From Nodularia sp. NIES-3585 (lineage in GTDB: Bacteria > Cyanobacteriota > Cyanobacteriia > Cyanobacteriales > Nostocaceae): a stretch of 64,000 bases of DNA. The notes beneath the pieces are model-generated. The model was not told the origin of the DNA and ran no database searches. It saw nothing but the letters and a program-made list of their open reading frames with translations. Of this stretch, positions 1-8,162 are shown one piece after another. Every line of letters begins with the position of its first letter. The first letter of the stretch is position 1. Position numbers and translations under genes: made by a program. The stretch is from contig NZ_BDUB01000001.1 in assembly GCF_002218065.1 (NCBI RefSeq), positions 3,535,715-3,599,714 on the forward strand, in the 5' to 3' direction.

Positions 1-1519
1 GCAGGCGTTTATCGAGTTCTAAAGCTTGGAGTAACAGGGGTTCGGCTTGGTCGTACCTTCCTTGGGAATCGTAGAGTCCTGCCAAGTTGTTAAGGCTGGT
101 GGCGACTGAGGGATGATTTTCTCCCAAGCGGTTTTGCACCGTTGATAAACACTGTTGATTCCAAGGTTCGGCTAAGGTATACAAACCTTGTCCTTCATAA
201 AATCTGCTCAAGCCGAGGAAAGGCCAAATTAAATCTTCATCACTGACGTATTGAATGAGATGATTTGCTACTTCAGCTAAATGAGGTATAGCAAGGGAAA
301 CAGCATTAATTTCCTCAAGTGTGGGAGTTTGAGGAATTTTTTTGGCGACTGTTACCATTACCTGAGAAACGGATAGCTTAAATTCCTCTACCTGCTCTAA
401 ACCTGTAAGCTTAGATTGGAAAAATTCCCGCAGTAGTGGATGTAATTGATATATTCCTTCACCTTTGCGCTGGAGTAAATGCAGATACAGCAGCTTATCG
501 TCCCGAATTTCCTCTAAATCTTCCTCATCTTCTTCAGGTAGGCACTGTTCTACTAATTTCCAGGGTATGGGTGCAGCTGCAAATAAACTGATTAAACAGC
601 CTAATTGTTGATCATCTTCTGTTAATTCCTGCCAACTCAACTCAAAAGCGGCTTTCACTCCCAGTTGTGCTGTCATATCAACGTCTGGCTTCACCAGTGC
701 AGCTTGTTCTAATCGCTTTTTCTCCAAGCGCTGCATCATTTCCGAGAGGGATAAATCCGGTTTCCGCGCCAGATATCGCCCCACCAACTCCAAACCCAAG
801 GGTAAATACCCCAGCCATGCACACAACTGATTTGCTACATCTAATTCTCTCTCAATTCGCTCTGGTGTTTCTCCCAGCAAAGACCGTAACAACTCCAACG
901 CTGCATCTGGTTGTAATACATCCAAAGGTAGTTGCTTGATGGATGCACCCAACAGTTGGCGCGTAGTCATCAACACTCTAAATCTGGAAGATAGCCCATT
1001 TAGGTAAGTTTTGACTTGTCGGTAATCTGTGACATCATCCACCACTAGCAGCACATCACCTTCACGCCAATTCCTCAAGCAGAATTGCACTTGTGCGGGT
1101 AAATCAAACTCTTCTGGTGGGTTTAAATCAAGCTGAGTTCTGGCAAATTGCACCACTTGAACGCCCACATCCCCAGCTTTTACTTGTAACCAGCAAATTC
1201 CACCTTTGTAGGTGTCGCGCTGACTCATTGCATATTGCAAGGCGAGTTCTGTTTTACCTAGTCCACCCATTCCCGCAATTGCTGCAATGGCGACTTGGTT
1301 ATTTTCCTGCAAAAGTTGGTGGATTTTTTGCAGTTCTTCATCACGTCCCACAAATTTCACCACTCCACTCAGGGGTAAATTTTGCGGAATACCAATGGCT
1401 TGGGAAGTTTTGCCCAGATTTATAGACTGGGTAAAGTTTTTAATTGTGATATCACGGGCTTGAACATTCTCAAAGGCGTTCTGCCGTATTTGCTCAGGAT
1501 TAGGGCGATTTTCGCTCAT
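1..1519 (-). CDS. NB-ARC / TPR STAND ATPase (NLR-like), 3' end outside the window
   Basis: I translated this from the ATG at 1519; it runs off the left edge after about 506 codons. Residues 1-45 are a short polar N-terminus. A P-loop GMGGLGKT lies near residues 83-90, a Walker B VLLVVDD near 150, and a winged-helix end with LHPLLREFF (the position of the MHD motif of NLRs) near 375. From about residue 430 kinesin-light-chain type tetratricopeptide repeats begin (SLNNLAGLYDSQGRYDQAEP). Such STAND ATPases oligomerise after ligand sensing by the repeats and pass the signal through the N-terminus. The start lies 4 bases after the stop of the small upstream gene, so the two are almost certainly one operon. 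The ligand is unknown; immunity or cell-death control is inference from family. Confidence 0.88.
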   Translation of the reverse strand, partial: MSENRPNPEQIRQNAFENVQARDITIKNFTQSINLGKTSQAIGIPQNLPLSGVVKFVGRDEELQKIHQLLQENNQVAIAAIAGMGGLGKTELALQYAMSQRDTYKGGICWLQVKAGDVGVQVVQFARTQLDLNPPEEFDLPAQVQFCLRNWREGDVLLVVDDVTDYRQVKTYLNGLSSRFRVLMTTRQLLGASIKQLPLDVLQPDAALELLRSLLGETPERIERELDVANQLCAWLGYLPLGLELVGRYLARKPDLSLSEMMQRLEKKRLEQAALVKPDVDMTAQLGVKAAFELSWQELTEDDQQLGCLISLFAAAPIPWKLVEQCLPEEDEEDLEEIRDDKLLYLHLLQRKGEGIYQLHPLLREFFQSKLTGLEQVEEFKLSVSQVMVTVAKKIPQTPTLEEINAVSLAIPHLAEVANHLIQYVSDEDLIWPFLGLSRFYEGQGLYTLAEPWNQQCLSTVQNRLGENHPSVATSLNNLAGLYDSQGRYDQAEPLLLQALELDKRL

Positions 1520-1523
1520 AATT

Positions 1524-1979
1524 CTAAGCCTTCATGTTGATATTGCCAAGGTCAAGATCATCACCAAATTGAGAATCAACCAGCGCTTCTTGATTCACTG
1601 CACCCTCTCTTGTCGCGGTCAAATCTATATCGCCTACCTTGGCTTTACCCTGTACTTTGACTCCCTTGAGGACTATTTGATTAATGGTTTCATTGGCTTT
1701 TAGCTGGGTCATCAGTTCTTGCAACCGATTAGCAAAAGCTTCGTCTTCCTCCATTTGCGTTTCTAGTTCATCCTGAAACTTAGAGGTATTCTTTTCTGTA
1801 GGATTTTCTTCGGCTCTTTTCAGTAGTCCTTCCATTCCCGCAGCTTGGAATTTCTGCCGAATTGCACTCAATAGTTGACCAACTTGTTCGGAAACTCCTT
1901 TACCTAAAGCTTTTCCTCCTTCCTTCAAGGCTTCTGAAAAAACTAGGGTGGCGATCGCAGCAGCTGTTATTGGTTCCAT
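1524..1979 (-). CDS. Small helical protein, candidate Bell/HeLo-like effector paired with the NLR
   Basis: 151 residues, not assigned to a named family with certainty. Residues 1-15 are hydrophobic and small (AAAIATLVF), followed by a Gly/Ala amphipathic stretch and further predicted helices up to about residue 95, with acidic coiled segments (ELETQMEEDEAFANRLQELM). The C-terminal 50 residues change character: a beta-prone, Gly/Val/Asp-rich segment (residues 100-122, ending VGDIDL) and a final DLDLGNINMKA. This architecture resembles bacterial Bell-domain effectors that carry a C-terminal amyloid signalling motif and are encoded just before an NLR. The next gene in the same direction is an NB-ARC/TPR protein 4 bases away. 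The gene is real by codon structure and operon context; the effector role is inference. Confidence 0.75.
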   Translation of the reverse strand: MEPITAAAIATLVFSEALKEGGKALGKGVSEQVGQLLSAIRQKFQAAGMEGLLKRAEENPTEKNTSKFQDELETQMEEDEAFANRLQELMTQLKANETINQIVLKGVKVQGKAKVGDIDLTATREGAVNQEALVDSQFGDDLDLGNINMKA

Positions 1980-2049
1980 ATCAATAATATTAAGAGATTA
2001 TACTTTTGGTATTCAGTATAACCGTTTCTCGAATATTGCTGATTTTGAA

Positions 2050-2090
2050 GAATTTAGCTCACGCAGAGGCGCAGAGGCGCAGAGAGTAAG
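2050..2090. repeat. Dispersed CGCAGAGG repeat
   Basis: The stretch carries two copies of the octamer CGCAGAGG followed by CGCAGAGAG. Related text occurs at 18830-18855 (CGCAGAGG, then CGCAGAGTCGCAGAG), and a looser relative with GGGCGCAAAG at about 30200. This is a short dispersed cyanobacterial repeat with no coding role visible. Confidence 0.6.
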
Positions 2091-2136
2091 AGATGAGAAT
2101 ATTTACATCTCAGTATTCTTTACTCTCTACTTTTTA

Positions 2137-3516
2137 CTAAACGTTGACAGGTGTACTTGCTCTTGTTACCTGAACTGTGGGTATCATCTGCATCCCGGCT
2201 GGTGCGGCTAAGGTGAGTCCACGGCGCACGGGATACACAGGACGCTGGTTAACCAGTGATAATTGAAATTCTGACAAAATCGTAGCTAAAGCAATTTTCA
2301 TTTCATACTGAGCAAAAGCCAAGCCTATACAACGCCGATTTCCACCGCCAAAGGGTAAGTATTCATAAGGGGAAAATTGCTTTTCTAAAAAGCGTTCTGG
2401 TTTGAATTGCTGTGACTGTGGGTAAACTTCCTCTCGATGATGGGCTAAATAAATGCTGGGAATTATGACAGTTCCTACTGGCAATTTATAGCCCATAATT
2501 TCTACTGGGGTTTTCACAACTCTGGGAAATCCATTCCCCACAATTGGATAAATTCTCAAGGTTTCTTGGCAAACTGCTGTTAAATATGGCAATTTAGCAA
2601 TGCTACTCGGTTCGGGATTTACACCAAGGGTTTCTAGTTCCCGTTGTAATTTCTCTCGGACTTCTGGTAATTGTCCCAGCCAGTAAAAAGCCCATGTCAA
2701 TGCAGAAGCTGTGGTTTCATGTCCCGCAACTAACATTGTCATTAATTCATCACGTAACTCCACATCTGACATTCCCTCGCCATCGTCATAACGAGCCGAA
2801 ATCAATAAACTGAGAATATCTTGGCGATGTTGTCCAGATTCAGCCCGACGTTCTTTAATTAGACTATAAATTACTTGATCGATTTGCTGCAATAGCCGGA
2901 CAACTCGCCCCCAAGGACTCCACGCACCTAAATCTTTTTGCATAAAACTAAAAAAGAAGGCGCTGGACATTAAAGGGGAACCCATGAAGTCTAGCAGGGA
3001 TGTGAGTAATCGCCCCAATTCTCTAAAAACTGGCCCCTCATCCACACCAAATACTACTCGTAAAATTACGCGCAAGGTGATTTCTTGCATTGAGGCGCGG
3101 ATATTAAAAGGTTTGCCAATCGTCCATTCGTTACTAACTTGCTGTGTAATTTTGCGGATAGTTTCACCGTAAGCCCGCATCCTTTCGCCATGAAACGGTG
3201 GTGTTAATAATTGCCGTTGGCGCTGGTGGCGATCGCCATCTAATATAATTACAGAATTCTCCCCTAGCAAAAATCCTAAACCCCCGCCTCCTCCACCGGA
3301 TTTAAAACAGCTAGGATGAGCCGAAAAAATCTGTTCTAGTGCTTGAGGATGGCTAAAATATACAATATGCTTATCCCCTCGATTCCAGATGGTGAAGTTG
3401 TCACCATAAACCTTGGCAAAATCTTCTACATATTTCACCGGCTGAGTGATAAATTTAACCATCCGCAGATAGCGCGGTAATTTGGGACCATCAGGTAAAT
3501 TGTAAGTTGCAGTCAT
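2137..3516 (-). CDS. Cytochrome P450, CYP110-like
   Basis: Heme-thiolate monooxygenase of about 459 residues. The I-helix oxygen-activation motif AGHETTAS, the ExxR motif ETLRIYP and the heme-binding loop PFGGGNRRCIG with its Cys ligand are all present, so the enzyme should be active. The N-terminus has no membrane anchor and the LPDGPKLPRYLR opening is typical of the cyanobacterial CYP110 family, often linked to fatty-acid or secondary-metabolite oxidation; the substrate cannot be read from the sequence. I chose the ATG at 3516 because it gives the usual family length and starts just before the proline-rich entry; an in-frame ATG at 3573 would add 19 residues. Neither has a clear Shine-Dalgarno. 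It is divergent from the ParA remnant starting at 3626. Confidence 0.9.
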   Translation of the reverse strand: MTATYNLPDGPKLPRYLRMVKFITQPVKYVEDFAKVYGDNFTIWNRGDKHIVYFSHPQALEQIFSAHPSCFKSGGGGGGLGFLLGENSVIILDGDRHQRQRQLLTPPFHGERMRAYGETIRKITQQVSNEWTIGKPFNIRASMQEITLRVILRVVFGVDEGPVFRELGRLLTSLLDFMGSPLMSSAFFFSFMQKDLGAWSPWGRVVRLLQQIDQVIYSLIKERRAESGQHRQDILSLLISARYDDGEGMSDVELRDELMTMLVAGHETTASALTWAFYWLGQLPEVREKLQRELETLGVNPEPSSIAKLPYLTAVCQETLRIYPIVGNGFPRVVKTPVEIMGYKLPVGTVIIPSIYLAHHREEVYPQSQQFKPERFLEKQFSPYEYLPFGGGNRRCIGLAFAQYEMKIALATILSEFQLSLVNQRPVYPVRRGLTLAAPAGMQMIPTVQVTRASTPVNV

Positions 3517-3625
3517 AGGAGTTTGTTTGAGGTAACGGCTGATGATGTTAATTTTTACGAGTTTTTCTGTCATCGGAGGCTACACAAAGCGGTATATTTA
3601 ACTAAGGCAGCCTCGGAAGTAAGCA

Positions 3626-3888
3626 GTGCCAAAAATCATCCTTATCCTCAACGGTAGGGGAGGAATCGGAAAAACGACTATGGCAGTTAATTTAGCTGCA
3701 CAATTTGGGCAAAAAAACAAGTTTATTCTTATTGATGCAGATATTCAAGCTTCTGCCAGTTTATGGGCGGGGCGAAATTATAACTAGAGGATGTCGCTAT
3801 TACTCAATGGCGACCAAACAATGCACCGCAGGCGGAGTTAGTCTAACGCTGCGTGGCTGAGGAATTACAGCGTGATTGGAGAAAATAA
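3626..3888 (+). pseudogene. Broken ParA/MinD-type ATPase
   Basis: A GTG at 3626 opens a reading frame with the deviant Walker A GRGGIGKTT, then AVNLAAQFG and the Walker A' segment LIDADIQASASLW, all diagnostic of ParA-type partition ATPases. The frame stops at 3785-3787 after 53 codons. Restoring one T (AACTAGAG to AACTTAGAG) continues the protein with LEDVAITQWRPNNAPQAELV, and further on AEELQRDWRK ends in a TAA at 3886-3888. So the gene has at least one frameshift and a stop at about 3830, and most of the roughly 200-residue domain is deleted. The TAA overlaps the ATG of the next gene (TAATG), preserving the translational coupling of the original operon. Confidence 0.75.
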
Positions 3889-4466
3889 TGGTTAAGCAAC
3901 ATCTATCTGATTTCCTACAAGAAGAAGCACAAAAATTGATCCCACTAGAAAATCAATCTGTTATTGAAGTTAAAGCTGAGAAAGTTACCGAAGATAATGC
4001 TTTAACAGCAGATAAATTACCTACGCTGACACATAAACAGATTCCTCTCAAGGATACTATGTCTACTAATAATAATTTAGAATCCACTGTCCAAGAATTA
4101 AAACAAAGTCTTGAACAATCTCAAGATAAAGAGAAAAGTCTTCAAAAGCAAATTGTCGATTTACAATCAGTTTTGTATGAAAAGCAAGTATTAATAGAAC
4201 GGCTGACCAAAGAACTGCACGAAGCTAAACAAGACGCGTTACACCTTGCAGAAGCTAATTCTCAACTGATCGAAGAAAGTAAATATCCCATCCCAGTCAA
4301 AGAGAATAAGCCCGCAATTCCAGCAAAATCAAACAACTCTGCCATTCAAGTAAAGGAAAAATATAACCCAGTGGGCTATAAAAAATCACATCAAGTTCCT
4401 GAATATCTGCTAGAACGTCAGAAAGAAGATGATGATTTTGCCGCTAATACTTGGTTATATGACTAA
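3888..4466 (+). CDS. Coiled-coil partner of a plasmid-type ParA system
   Basis: 192 residues from the ATG at 3888. Residues about 65-125 form a strongly heptad-patterned coiled coil (ELKQSLEQSQDKEKSLQKQI). A Lys/Pro linker with VKENKPAIPAKSNN repeats follows, then a conserved-looking tail that ends FAANTWLYD. No enzymatic or helix-turn-helix motif is visible. Its start codon overlaps the stop of the decayed ParA gene, so it is best read as the second gene of a partition cassette of the plasmid kind that now sits beside housekeeping genes. It still has an uninterrupted frame of more than 190 codons although its ATPase is dead. A TTG 12 bases upstream is possible but the overlapping ATG fits better. 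Confidence 0.7.
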   Translation: MVKQHLSDFLQEEAQKLIPLENQSVIEVKAEKVTEDNALTADKLPTLTHKQIPLKDTMSTNNNLESTVQELKQSLEQSQDKEKSLQKQIVDLQSVLYEKQVLIERLTKELHEAKQDALHLAEANSQLIEESKYPIPVKENKPAIPAKSNNSAIQVKEKYNPVGYKKSHQVPEYLLERQKEDDDFAANTWLYD

Positions 4467-4473
4467 TTCGTAA

Positions 4474-5361
4474 TTAATTACGAAATTCTAAAATGTTTTG
4501 GGCGGTGATTTGTGGCTGTTCTAAGTGTGGGACATGACCAGCGTCTTTTATCCAAGTAAGTTTACTATGGGGAATTGCTTGTTGAAATTTTTTGGCATCA
4601 ACCGTACCTAAAATTTTATCGGTGTCACCCCATAAAATCAGTGTTGGTTGGACAATTTCTGAAAGCTGCTTTGCTTTAAAAGCACTGTAACCTCCGCTTT
4701 TGGTGAAAGCTATTAATGCTTGTGTCCAATCGGGCATTTCTAAGTGTAATGCACCACATAATTGAGCATCAATTGACGCGAGAAGCTGATTTTTGTACGC
4801 AGTGCGGGAAATGCGATCGCGTATTTTAGGATTCCGTAAAAAGTTAGCTGCAAAAGCATCCAAAGGGGGAAACATCAATTTAGTTAATGGTGAACCCCCT
4901 TTTAATCCAGCGCTGTCAATTAACACCAGTTTTTCTACAACTTCTGGGTAAGTCAGGGTGAAATCAATGGCTGCTGCACCCCCCATCGACGCACCCACCA
5001 AAATCACTGGTTGCTGAATTAAGGTTTTCCAGAAATGATACAGATGGGTTTTGATGGCTAAGGGGCTAAATGGTAAACCAGCTATTCTGTCTGTAAACCC
5101 AAAGCCTAACAAATCCACTGCCCAAGTTTGATTATCCCCTGCGAGCAGTGGCAACAGGCGACGAAATTCTAACACGGAACTGTCGAAGCCGTGAATTAAT
5201 AAAATCGGCGTACCACCACTACCTTGCTGCACATAAGTAGTGTTAATTGGTTGGTTAATTAAAGGGGTAGCGATCGCCTGACTTTGAATACTTTTAGCCA
5301 AGGCGATGGAGGTAGGTTCTGTCAGTTGCCCAACTGAGGTCGGTAAAAAACTAGGAAACAT
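4474..5361 (-). CDS. Alpha/beta hydrolase
   Basis: 295 residues from the ATG at 5361. The fold is recognisable from the oxyanion loop LLIHGFDSS (residues 54-62), the nucleophile elbow GASMGG with Ser125, the acid in LWGDTDK (Asp246) and the catalytic histidine in AGHVPHLEQP (His276). The set is complete, so a hydrolase or haloperoxidase-like activity is expected; the substrate is unknown. An upstream extension to 5562 would be open but would overlap the ccmK3 start region on the other strand and adds nothing family-like, so I rejected it. It is divergent from ccmK3 with about 110 bases between the starts, and it ends 7 bases from the coiled-coil gene that converges on it. Confidence 0.85.
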   Translation of the reverse strand: MFPSFLPTSVGQLTEPTSIALAKSIQSQAIATPLINQPINTTYVQQGSGGTPILLIHGFDSSVLEFRRLLPLLAGDNQTWAVDLLGFGFTDRIAGLPFSPLAIKTHLYHFWKTLIQQPVILVGASMGGAAAIDFTLTYPEVVEKLVLIDSAGLKGGSPLTKLMFPPLDAFAANFLRNPKIRDRISRTAYKNQLLASIDAQLCGALHLEMPDWTQALIAFTKSGGYSAFKAKQLSEIVQPTLILWGDTDKILGTVDAKKFQQAIPHSKLTWIKDAGHVPHLEQPQITAQNILEFRN

Positions 5362-5460
5362 AATTTTTAAGTTTACAGCAGAAGCTAAGAGAAAATTTTC
5401 CCAAATGTCAAAATTGGTACGAAAGCCTCGTACAATTGATATCACTTCATTTTTCAACTC

Positions 5461-5465
5461 AGGAG
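5461..5465 (+). promoter_or_regulatory. Shine-Dalgarno site that fixes the ccmK3 start
   Basis: AGGAG eight bases before the ATG at 5474. It decides between that ATG and a 56-residue longer open frame that starts at 5306 inside the opposing hydrolase gene. Confidence 0.7.
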
Positions 5466-5473
5466 CTAATGCC

Positions 5474-5782
5474 ATGCCAATGGCGGTTGGCGTAATTGAA
5501 ACCTTGGGCTTTCCTGCTGTGCTAGCAGCAGCGGACGCAATGGTTAAATCTGCCGCAGTCACAATTGTGTATTATGGTCAAGCTGAAAGCGCTCGGATGT
5601 TAGTCGCTGTTCGGGGACGTGTTTCGGAAGTTAACAGGGCCGTAGAAGCAGGAATATTCGCCGGAGAACAAACTTTTGGTGGTCAAGTAATTACCCACTA
5701 CATTGTTCCTAACCCCCCAGAAAACGTAGAGACCATTTTACCAATCCACTTCACCGAAGTATCTGAACCGTTCCGTATGTAA
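5474..5782 (+). CDS. ccmK3: Carboxysome shell protein CcmK3
   Basis: 102-residue single-BMC-domain protein that forms tiles of the beta-carboxysome shell. The sequence opens [23 protein letters not shown], and the strand that follows reads VYYGQAES where CcmK1, K2 and K4 carry a KIGS- or RVGS-type pore loop. HYIVPNPPENVETILPI is the CcmK3-type C-terminal half. Known CcmK3 proteins do not assemble alone but form mixed hexamers with CcmK4, and that gene follows 212 bases downstream on the same strand. The pair sits away from any ccmKLMN operon, which is the usual satellite arrangement in beta-cyanobacteria. The assignment of K3 against other paralogues rests on the pore loop and the neighbour. 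Confidence 0.88.
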   Translation: MPMAVGVIETLGFPAVLAAADAMVKSAAVTIVYYGQAESARMLVAVRGRVSEVNRAVEAGIFAGEQTFGGQVITHYIVPNPPENVETILPIHFTEVSEPFRM

Positions 5783-5994
5783 TAGGCAAACTCGTGATCT
5801 AATATCTTGCACCATTTTCCATAAGCATAGGGTGAATAGTACCCACGCTATAAAAATTGTCATCAAATCCGTGATCCAAGATGCGATCGCCCCAGAAGAG
5901 CGATTACCAGCCCGCAAGTGATTAGACTTCCCCACGTTGCTGTGGACAGTACATTTCTTGCCCCACATACATTTATTCATAAAGGAGATTACTA

Positions 5995-6345
5995 ATGTCA
6001 TTACAGGCCGTTGGCGCACTTGAAACAAAGGGTTTTCCTGCTGTACTAGCAGCAGCTGATGCGATGGTGAAAGCTGGTCGCATTACCCTTGTTGGTTATA
6101 TCCGAGTCGGTAGCGCTCGTTTTACCATCAATATTCGCGGGGACGTTTCTGAAGTCAAAACAGCTATGGCAGCTGGTATTGAAGCCGCAGAAAATGTTCA
6201 TGGCGGTACTCTCGAATCCTGGGTGATTATTGCTCGTCCCCACGAAAACGTGGAAGCGGTTCTGCCTATAGGCTATACAGATGCAGTCCAACAGTATCGG
6301 GATTCTGTAGAAAACCCCATTGTGCGCTCATCTAATAGGTTATAA
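5995..6345 (+). CDS. ccmK4: Carboxysome shell protein CcmK4
   Basis: 116-residue BMC-domain shell protein. It opens [21 protein letters not shown], carries the pore loop YIRVGSAR and the strand [21 protein letters not shown], all CcmK4-like, with a 14-residue tail beyond the BMC core. A clear Shine-Dalgarno AAAGGAG at 5981-5987 precedes the ATG by 7 bases. Together with ccmK3 it gives the satellite shell locus, thought to tune metabolite permeability of the carboxysome under changing inorganic carbon or pH. Its own ribosome binding site suggests separate tuning of the K3:K4 ratio. Confidence 0.9.
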   Translation: MSLQAVGALETKGFPAVLAAADAMVKAGRITLVGYIRVGSARFTINIRGDVSEVKTAMAAGIEAAENVHGGTLESWVIIARPHENVEAVLPIGYTDAVQQYRDSVENPIVRSSNRL

Positions 6346-6707
6346 AGTTAAATTCGTCAGTTATTTAGTCAAAAGTTAAAAGTTGAGAACTCACCTTTGA
6401 CTATTGACTTTTTTTGACGAAACTATGATAACTCAATAACTTGAGAACCTCATCATCTCCCCTATTTCTCCCCCGTTAGTTCATAATCTACTAAATGTTG
6501 CACAAATCACATAAATTGATCGCAGCAGCAAACCAGTCTTAGGTACAGCTAGATTCAGACAAAAACCACAATTTAGAAAAATTTAGCTAAATTGTGCATA
6601 AAGTTAGTAGATCCAGACGTAATAAGACAAGAACATCAAAGATGTCTTGTCTTAATCAAAAAGATAGACTCATGGGCAACTGCCAGATGATAAATTAAGG
6701 AACAGAA
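6346..6707. other. Intergenic region between ccmK4 and the HetZ-related gene
   Basis: AT-rich, with no coding frame. TTCGTCA at 6353 and TGACGAA at about 6415 could pair as a long-loop terminator after ccmK4, but the pairing is weak. AAGGAA lies just before the ATG at 6708 and serves as its ribosome binding site. I see no clear promoter or operator. Confidence 0.5.
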
Positions 6708-7895
6708 ATGGGGGTTGTGATGCAAACTTTAATACAGGGTTTCGAGGAGCGCAATCTCGCTATGACCAAGGAGGCAGAAAAATTACGGAATTATTGGGAC
6801 AAGCGTCTAGCTGAGGAATGTCCAGAACAAAGCATAGCCAACAGAGAAAGTATTATTCTCTGGCTTTTAGGAAGTGACTTAGAACGCTTTGCTCACTTCA
6901 ACCCTCAAGAACTCAAAATTGCTAAACAAGCGATGGAATATCGCTGGAAAATTGTACGTCAACGTTACTTGGGCATGGGGCGAGAACGTGCCTATCGCCA
7001 GCTGCTGACTCGCCTAGCCGGTTTAGTCACATTACGCAATAAGATTCAAACTTGGATTTCTTTGAGTCGCGATCGCCAGCGTCATGTCATAGATGTATTG
7101 CAAGAAGTTTTACAAGAATTGCTGCAAAACGATAAGTATATGCAGCAGCAAATGGCTTGCATCAGTGAATTTACCACCGATAAACGACTGCGGGATACTT
7201 TATTATTTGCCAGCATCGAAGAGTATTCGATGCGGCCAGTCCGGAATCAACCCTTGCTCGTATATAGATTTGTCAACTACCTGCGACGCATTCAGCGTGG
7301 TGGCTTAACCCAAGTGCCAGGAACTGATTTAATCAGGCTAGTTTCCGAAGAAATCCTCTCAGATGATAGTGATCATCGGGTGAATTTAGTTGATAATCAA
7401 GCGATCGCGGAACACCTAGAAGCACAACAACTAGAAGAACAACAGGCACTGCGGCAGCTAGTACAACAAGAATTTGCGGATTATTTGCAAGCAACTTTGG
7501 GACAAGAGGCAGTAGAGTGGCTGCGATTGTATCTGCAAGGCAAGTCCCAAGATGAAATCGCCAAAAAACTCAATAAACCAATTAAAGAAATTTACCGTCT
7601 GCGAGAAAAAATCAGCTACCATGCACTGCGCGTCTTTGCCCTCAAAGGTAACCCAGAACTTGTGGATAACTGGTTAGCCATTTCCCTACAAGAAAATAAT
7701 TTAGGGCTAACTCCAAACCAATGGCAGCAACTGTATGAAAACTTAACTCCTTTGGGGCGGCAGATTTTAGATTTGCGTAAAGCAGGCAACTCTATAGAAG
7801 CAACAGCCCAACATTTAACCCTCAAAACTCATCAGGTGATGGGCGAATGGACAAAAGTATATCTTGCAGCCCAATCTTTAAGAACTCAGGAATGA
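6708..7895 (+). CDS. HetZ-related protein (putative DNA-binding differentiation regulator)
   Basis: 395 residues, all-helical and cytosolic, rich in Gln/Leu/Arg. The N-terminal two thirds is a helical domain with conserved-looking RQRYLGMGRERAYRQLL and FASIEEYSMRPV motifs. Residues about 278-312 (GKSQDEIAKKLNKPIKEIYR) form a sigma-70-region-4-like helix-turn-helix, and a second helix-turn-helix-like segment lies at the C-terminus (GNSIEATAQHLTLKTHQVMG). The layout and length match the HetZ-related family of cyanobacteria. HetZ itself is an early transcription factor of heterocyst differentiation; this paralogue type also occurs outside heterocyst genes, so its role here is inference. The upstream AAGGAACAG favours the ATG at 6708 over the internal ATG at 6720. 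Confidence 0.7.
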   Translation: MGVVMQTLIQGFEERNLAMTKEAEKLRNYWDKRLAEECPEQSIANRESIILWLLGSDLERFAHFNPQELKIAKQAMEYRWKIVRQRYLGMGRERAYRQLLTRLAGLVTLRNKIQTWISLSRDRQRHVIDVLQEVLQELLQNDKYMQQQMACISEFTTDKRLRDTLLFASIEEYSMRPVRNQPLLVYRFVNYLRRIQRGGLTQVPGTDLIRLVSEEILSDDSDHRVNLVDNQAIAEHLEAQQLEEQQALRQLVQQEFADYLQATLGQEAVEWLRLYLQGKSQDEIAKKLNKPIKEIYRLREKISYHALRVFALKGNPELVDNWLAISLQENNLGLTPNQWQQLYENLTPLGRQILDLRKAGNSIEATAQHLTLKTHQVMGEWTKVYLAAQSLRTQE

Positions 7896-8162
7896 CTAAT
7901 GAGTGTCACGACTGGCCATGTCTGATCACAAATCTACCTGTTGATCAGTTGGCAATTGACGAAAACAGCCAGAACTGCCACTGCTTGGCTACTTTGCTTC
8001 TCTGCACACAAAGCAAGTACCTAAATATACAGAAAATATATTCATTTAATTGGGGATTGAGAATGAATCCCATACCCAAAATCTCGTAGTAATTAATTTA
8101 ACTTTTAACAAGAGAATTTTGTAGCAAAATAAAATATAAGAATAAATTGAGTCATCAAATTT

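Noticed and set aside
667-1425. Plus-strand open frames of 90 and 110 codons
   Set aside because: They lie inside the NB-ARC/TPR gene on the other strand, which has clear P-loop and TPR motifs. They are antisense shadows.
5738-6028. Minus-strand 96-codon frame between the two ccmK genes
   Set aside because: It overlaps both shell genes in antisense, has no family resemblance and no ribosome binding site.
7847-8089. 80-codon frame after the HetZ-related gene
   Set aside because: It overlaps the 3' end of that gene, lacks a ribosome binding site and resembles no family.
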